Shown one piece after another: positions 51,081 through 54,435 of a stretch of DNA of 54,435 bases. Each line of letters opens with the position of its first letter. Position 1 is the first letter of the stretch. The notes under the pieces are model-generated. The model made no database searches and had not been told where the DNA came from. It was given only the letters and a program-made list of their open reading frames with translations. Made by a program: the position numbers and the translations under genes. The stretch comes from Thiorhodococcus mannitoliphagus (GTDB taxonomy: Bacteria > Pseudomonadota > Gammaproteobacteria > Chromatiales > Chromatiaceae): positions 1 through 54,435 of the forward strand of contig NZ_JAAIJR010000026.1 in assembly GCF_010915725.1 (NCBI RefSeq). The letters run 5' to 3'.

Positions 51081-53738
51081 GTGGATGTCGCGCAAGGCCA
51101 GCCCCCTCACAACAGCGCGCCTGCACCCCAGGCGCCCGTCTCCCCCATTGCTGCATTCAAAGACAGACTGCGCAAAGGCACCGAGCAGCTCTTCCGCCAT
51201 TTCGATCAAGGCACCCCGATCGCCAGCCTGGTGCTCGAGCGCAGCCAACTGATCGATGAAGTCCTGCGGGACGCCTGGGCCATGCACCTAGGAACATCCC
51301 AACACGCCTGCCTAGTCGCGGTCGGCGGCTATGGACGACAAGAGCTGCAGCCCGCCTCCGATGTCGACATCCTCATCCTCATCGAGCCACAGCGCGAGGG
51401 CGAGCTGACCGAGCCACTCGAGCAGCTCGTGATCTTTCTCTGGGACATCGGCCTAGAAGTCGGCCATAGCGTTCGGACCGTTGACGATTGCGTGCGTGAG
51501 GCCTCCGACGACGTCACCGTGATGACCAACCTCATGGAGGCGCGCCTACTCTGCGGAGACGACGGGCTCTTCCAGCGGATGCGCGAGGTCACCGGGCCCG
51601 ATCGCATCTGGGACAGCGAGGCTTTCTTCGCCGCCAAGACCCGTGAGCAGCGCGCGCGCTGGCAGAAGTACGGGGACACGGCCTACACCCTTGAGCCCAA
51701 CATCAAGGAAAATCCCGGCGGCCTTCGGGACATCCAGATGATCGGCTGGGTCGCCAAGCGGCACTTCGCCGCCGAGACACTGCATGAGCTGGTGGATCAC
51801 GGGTTCCTGACGGAGGCCGAGCACGAGACGCTCGTCGGAGAGCAGACGCTGCTCTGGTGCATCCGCTTCGCCCTGCACCGCCTCGCCGGCCGCCGTGAGG
51901 ACCGCCTCTTATTCGATTATCAGCGCAGTCTGGCACAGGGGTTTGGATTCTCGGACGGTGAAAACAACCTCGCCGTCGAGCAGTTCATGCAGCAGTACTA
52001 CCGCACGGTTCAGGAACTCAACCGTCTCAACGAGATGCTCCTGCAGCTGTTTCGTGAGGCCATCCTGCTGCGCGACGAGATCGGCCCCCCCGTCCCCATC
52101 AACAAGCGCTTCCAGTCCCGCAGCGGATTTCTCGAGGTCACCTCACCCAGCGTCTTTTCGCGCTACCCCATCGCCTTGCTGGAGGTCTTTCATATCCTCC
52201 AGACCCACCAAGAACTCGAGGGTGTGCGCGCCAGCACCATCCGCATGATCCGCGAGAACCGCCACCGCATCGACGACAACTTCCGTGCGGACCTGAGGGC
52301 ACGCAGCCTCTTCATGGAGATTCTGCGCGAGCCTACCGGGATCACCCACGCCTTCCGCCGGATGAACCGCTATGGCGTGCTGGCAGCCTATATCCCGGCC
52401 TTCGCCAACATCGTCGGGCGGATGCAATACGACCTACTGCATGTCTACACGGTGGACGAGCACACCCTGGTGCTGGTGCGCAACCTCCGCCGCTTCACCA
52501 TCCCCAAACACGACGAAGAGTTCCCGCTCTGCAGCGCGGTCGGCCGGCGCATCCCCAAGCTCGAACTCCTCTATCTCGCGGGACTCTTCCACGACATTGC
52601 CAAGGGGCGCGGCGGGGACCACTCCATCCTGGGGATGCGCGACGCCTGGGAATTCAGCCGCTTGCACGGCCTGAGCGACTTCGACAGCCGCCTCGTCGCT
52701 TGGCTGGTCGAACAGCACCTTGTCATGTCCATGACCGCCCAGCGCAAGGACATCAGCGACCCCGAGGTCATCCAGGCCTTCGCGGAGCTCATCGGCGACC
52801 CGACCAGACTCGACTATCTCTACCTGCTCACCGTCGCGGACGCGCGCGCGACCAACCCCGAGCGCTGGAACAGCTGGCTGGACGCCCTGCTGCGAGAGCT
52901 TTACTACAGCACCCGGCGCGCACTCTTGCGCGGGCTCGACAATCCACAGGCCCAAGACGAACTCATTGCTCAGAAGCAAGCGGAGAGCATGCGCCTGGTC
53001 GCGCGCTATGGCGTCGACCCAGAGGCCTGCAACGCGCTCTGGCGCAAGTTCGGCCTGGATTTTTTCCTCCACAACTCACCGGACGAGATCGCCTGGCAGA
53101 CTCGCCAGGTCTTAGAAGCACACCCGAGCCAGTGCCCCTTGGTCGTCATTCGCCCATTAACGGCGCGCGGCGGCACCGAGGTCTTCATCTACTCGCGCGA
53201 TCGGGCCAACCTGTTCGCCCGCACCACCGCAACACTCGACCAGATGGGCCTCAACATCATGGATGCCCGCGTCATCACAACGGACGACGGCATGGCGGTC
53301 AACAGCTATCAAGTGCTGGGGCCGGACGGCGCGCCCGTCGACGACCCGCTCCAGATGGAAGAAATCCGCGCGACGCTCGAGACCAATATCGCTGAACCCC
53401 TGGAGACTGCCATCAAGGTCGCCCGCTCGGTGCCACGTCGGCATCGCCATTTCCCCACTGAGACCCGCGTCACCTTTTCGGCGGACACACCGAATCAGCG
53501 CACCATCATGCGGCTGACAACACTCGACCGCCCGGGATTGCTCGCCGAGGTGGGCGCGGTCTTCCATAACTGCGGCATCCGCCTGCAAAACGCCAAGATC
53601 GCAACTGTCGGCGCAGAAGTCGACGACGTCTTCTTCATCACCAGTGACGAAGCAGCCCCCATCACTTGCGAGAAGGCCCTGGCGTGCTTGAGGGAAGAGA
53701 TCCATGAGCGACTCGAACGGCAAGACGCTCAAGGCTGA
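51081..53738 (+). CDS. glnD: Bifunctional PII uridylyltransferase / uridylyl-removing enzyme
   Basis: The main nitrogen sensor: uridylylates PII when glutamine is low and removes UMP when it is high. It has 885 residues from a GTG start. Nucleotidyltransferase motif VGGYGRQELQPASDVDILIL (about 75-95). The HD hydrolase domain has LFHDIAKGRGGDHS (about 505). Two C-terminal ACT domains (about 690-775 and 805-880) start near GTEVFIYSRDRANLFA and TIMRLTTLDRPGLLAEVGAVF and bind glutamine. It is encoded just after map, as in E. coli. The downstream exported-protein gene overlaps it by 35 nt. Confidence 0.95.
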   Translation: MDVAQGQPPHNSAPAPQAPVSPIAAFKDRLRKGTEQLFRHFDQGTPIASLVLERSQLIDEVLRDAWAMHLGTSQHACLVAVGGYGRQELQPASDVDILILIEPQREGELTEPLEQLVIFLWDIGLEVGHSVRTVDDCVREASDDVTVMTNLMEARLLCGDDGLFQRMREVTGPDRIWDSEAFFAAKTREQRARWQKYGDTAYTLEPNIKENPGGLRDIQMIGWVAKRHFAAETLHELVDHGFLTEAEHETLVGEQTLLWCIRFALHRLAGRREDRLLFDYQRSLAQGFGFSDGENNLAVEQFMQQYYRTVQELNRLNEMLLQLFREAILLRDEIGPPVPINKRFQSRSGFLEVTSPSVFSRYPIALLEVFHILQTHQELEGVRASTIRMIRENRHRIDDNFRADLRARSLFMEILREPTGITHAFRRMNRYGVLAAYIPAFANIVGRMQYDLLHVYTVDEHTLVLVRNLRRFTIPKHDEEFPLCSAVGRRIPKLELLYLAGLFHDIAKGRGGDHSILGMRDAWEFSRLHGLSDFDSRLVAWLVEQHLVMSMTAQRKDISDPEVIQAFAELIGDPTRLDYLYLLTVADARATNPERWNSWLDALLRELYYSTRRALLRGLDNPQAQDELIAQKQAESMRLVARYGVDPEACNALWRKFGLDFFLHNSPDEIAWQTRQVLEAHPSQCPLVVIRPLTARGGTEVFIYSRDRANLFARTTATLDQMGLNIMDARVITTDDGMAVNSYQVLGPDGAPVDDPLQMEEIRATLETNIAEPLETAIKVARSVPRRHRHFPTETRVTFSADTPNQRTIMRLTTLDRPGLLAEVGAVFHNCGIRLQNAKIATVGAEVDDVFFITSDEAAPITCEKALACLREEIHERLERQDAQG

Positions 53739-54255
53739 GCGATCCGCACACCCCCGCGCACAGACGCATGCGCTTCGGCCGCGCCTGACGGCTTGGCCCG
53801 CAATCATCGCCCTAGGCATCGCCTCGGCCAGTCTCCTTGGTGTCGCGCGAGCAGAGTCGACGGACGACCCCGGCGCGCCATTGCAGGACGACTGGATGGG
53901 GGCCGCGGAGACCGCTTCACCCTGGCTCGACGAAGTGCGCGCACAGCGTCACGCATGGGAACTCAGGCGCAAAGCGGCACGAGAAGAATTCGAGGCGAGA
54001 CGGCGCCGCAACAATCCCCGCGCCTCGGCACGCCAAGAGGCGTGGGAAGAGGGCCTGCGCCAGCGCCGCGCCGAGCGTCAGGAACGCATTGAGCAAGAGC
54101 GGGAGCTGTTCCGCAGCCTTGGCCCGACGCCACCCACTCACTCGACGCCACCACCGCCCAGCGACCCGGGCAACGACAGCCCGTCTCCGCCCCAACCAGA
54201 CCCGATGCTCAAGCCACCTGGCTGGAACAACCTCTGGTATTTTCGCGGATTCTAG
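53704..54255 (+). CDS. Exported coiled-coil protein of unknown function
   Basis: I do not recognise this 183-residue protein. The first 50 residues have a basic stretch, then a hydrophobic core (AIIALGIASASLLGVARA) that reads as a signal peptide, cut near ARAES. The middle (about 75-135) is a highly charged Arg/Glu/Ala helix likely to form a coiled coil. The C-terminal part is Pro/Ser-rich (PTPPTHSTPPPPSDPG) and ends KPPGWNNLWYFRGF with four aromatic residues. It overlaps the glnD 3' end by 35 nt. If the ATG at 53704 is used it is translationally coupled to glnD; a later start is possible. Confidence 0.6.
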   Translation: MSDSNGKTLKAERSAHPRAQTHALRPRLTAWPAIIALGIASASLLGVARAESTDDPGAPLQDDWMGAAETASPWLDEVRAQRHAWELRRKAAREEFEARRRRNNPRASARQEAWEEGLRQRRAERQERIEQERELFRSLGPTPPTHSTPPPPSDPGNDSPSPPQPDPMLKPPGWNNLWYFRGF

Positions 54256-54271
54256 AGACCTTAAAGCCTTA

Positions 54272-54435
54272 AAGCTGTCTGGAAACTCCTAGTGCTTCGC
54301 TGCGCAAGTTCCGAGACCGTTGCCTCCTCGTTGTCGTTGTCGTTGTCGTTGTCGTAATCGTGGTCTCGACATGGCGAATATTCGATTACGACAACGACAA
54401 CGACCTGAGACGGTCTCGGGACTTTCGCACAGTTG
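54272..54435. repeat. Structured repeat element B with (GTTGTC)4 core, truncated by window end
   Basis: A second member of the family of element A. It begins AA-GCTGTCTGGAAACTCCTAG (54272-54292), identical over 21 bp to the right end of element A in reverse complement. Inside, arms 54306-54320 and 54410-54424 pair with one mismatch. Within them, four GTTGTC units plus GTAATCG (54330-54360) pair perfectly over 22 bp with CGATTACGACAACG... (54383-54404), leaving a 22-nt centre. Its hexamer is unrelated to GGGATC. It starts 16 nt past a stop codon. The right end lies beyond the window. Confidence 0.78.

Overview
The window looks like chromosomal DNA of a purple sulfur bacterium, most likely Chromatiaceae (Gammaproteobacteria). 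Two things point there: a peripheral light-harvesting (LH2, puc) locus with its assembly factor PucC, and a long gammaproteobacterial housekeeping cluster (rpsB-tsf-pyrH-frr-uppS-cdsA-dxr-rseP-bamA-skp-lpxD-fabZ-lpxA-lpxB-rnhB) in canonical order. The DNA is GC-rich. No rRNA, tRNA, CRISPR array, phage or recognisable transposase gene was seen. Genus cannot be assigned from the sequence alone.

Layout. 0.4-1.6 kb: a periplasmic disulfide pair, dsbB-dsbA. 1.8-6.8 kb (minus strand): pucC, two tandem four-gene beta-alpha-beta-alpha LH2 cassettes offset by about 1.44 kb, and a small membrane protein gene. Each cassette has a TTGACA-N16-TAAGAT promoter overlapped by a TGT-N12-ACA palindrome of the PpsR/CrtJ type. 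7.2-9.4 kb: a BaeSR-like two-component pair. 9.4-10.6 kb: a VPLPA-CTERM exported protein with a possible sigma-54 promoter. 10.8-13.4 kb: a GH17-GT2 fusion resembling NdvB-type beta-glucan enzymes. 13.9-22.0 kb: an RlpA-like protein, an ABC-2 exporter, PEP carboxylase, and the ergothioneine genes egtB-egtD. 22.3-26.6 kb: a Lon-substrate-domain protein, a multi-PAS hybrid histidine kinase, iscA and sufE. 26.6-29.2 kb: a two-subunit molybdenum hydroxylase of the IorAB type. 29.6-34.2 kb: an RND adaptor and pump with a small zinc-ribbon membrane protein. 34.5-49.8 kb (minus strand): a small haem lipoprotein, then the lipid A / outer membrane / isoprenoid / translation cluster. 50.3-54.3 kb: map, glnD and a small exported coiled-coil protein.

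How the parts fit. The puc locus supplies antenna polypeptides and their assembly factor. PEP carboxylase gives anaplerotic carbon fixation. The lpx-bam-skp-rseP-dsb genes build and monitor the envelope. GlnD senses nitrogen status.

The most unusual structures are two intergenic elements (13454-13710, and 54272 to the window end). They share a 19-21 bp terminal sequence beginning GCTGTCTGGAAA, but each encloses a different hexanucleotide array (GGGATC or GTTGTC) arranged as an inverted repeat. They look like a small structured repeat family in which the fold, not the core sequence, is kept. A second point of interest is the IorB-like subunit, which lacks the usual catalytic glutamate in the C-terminal G-V-G-E motif.
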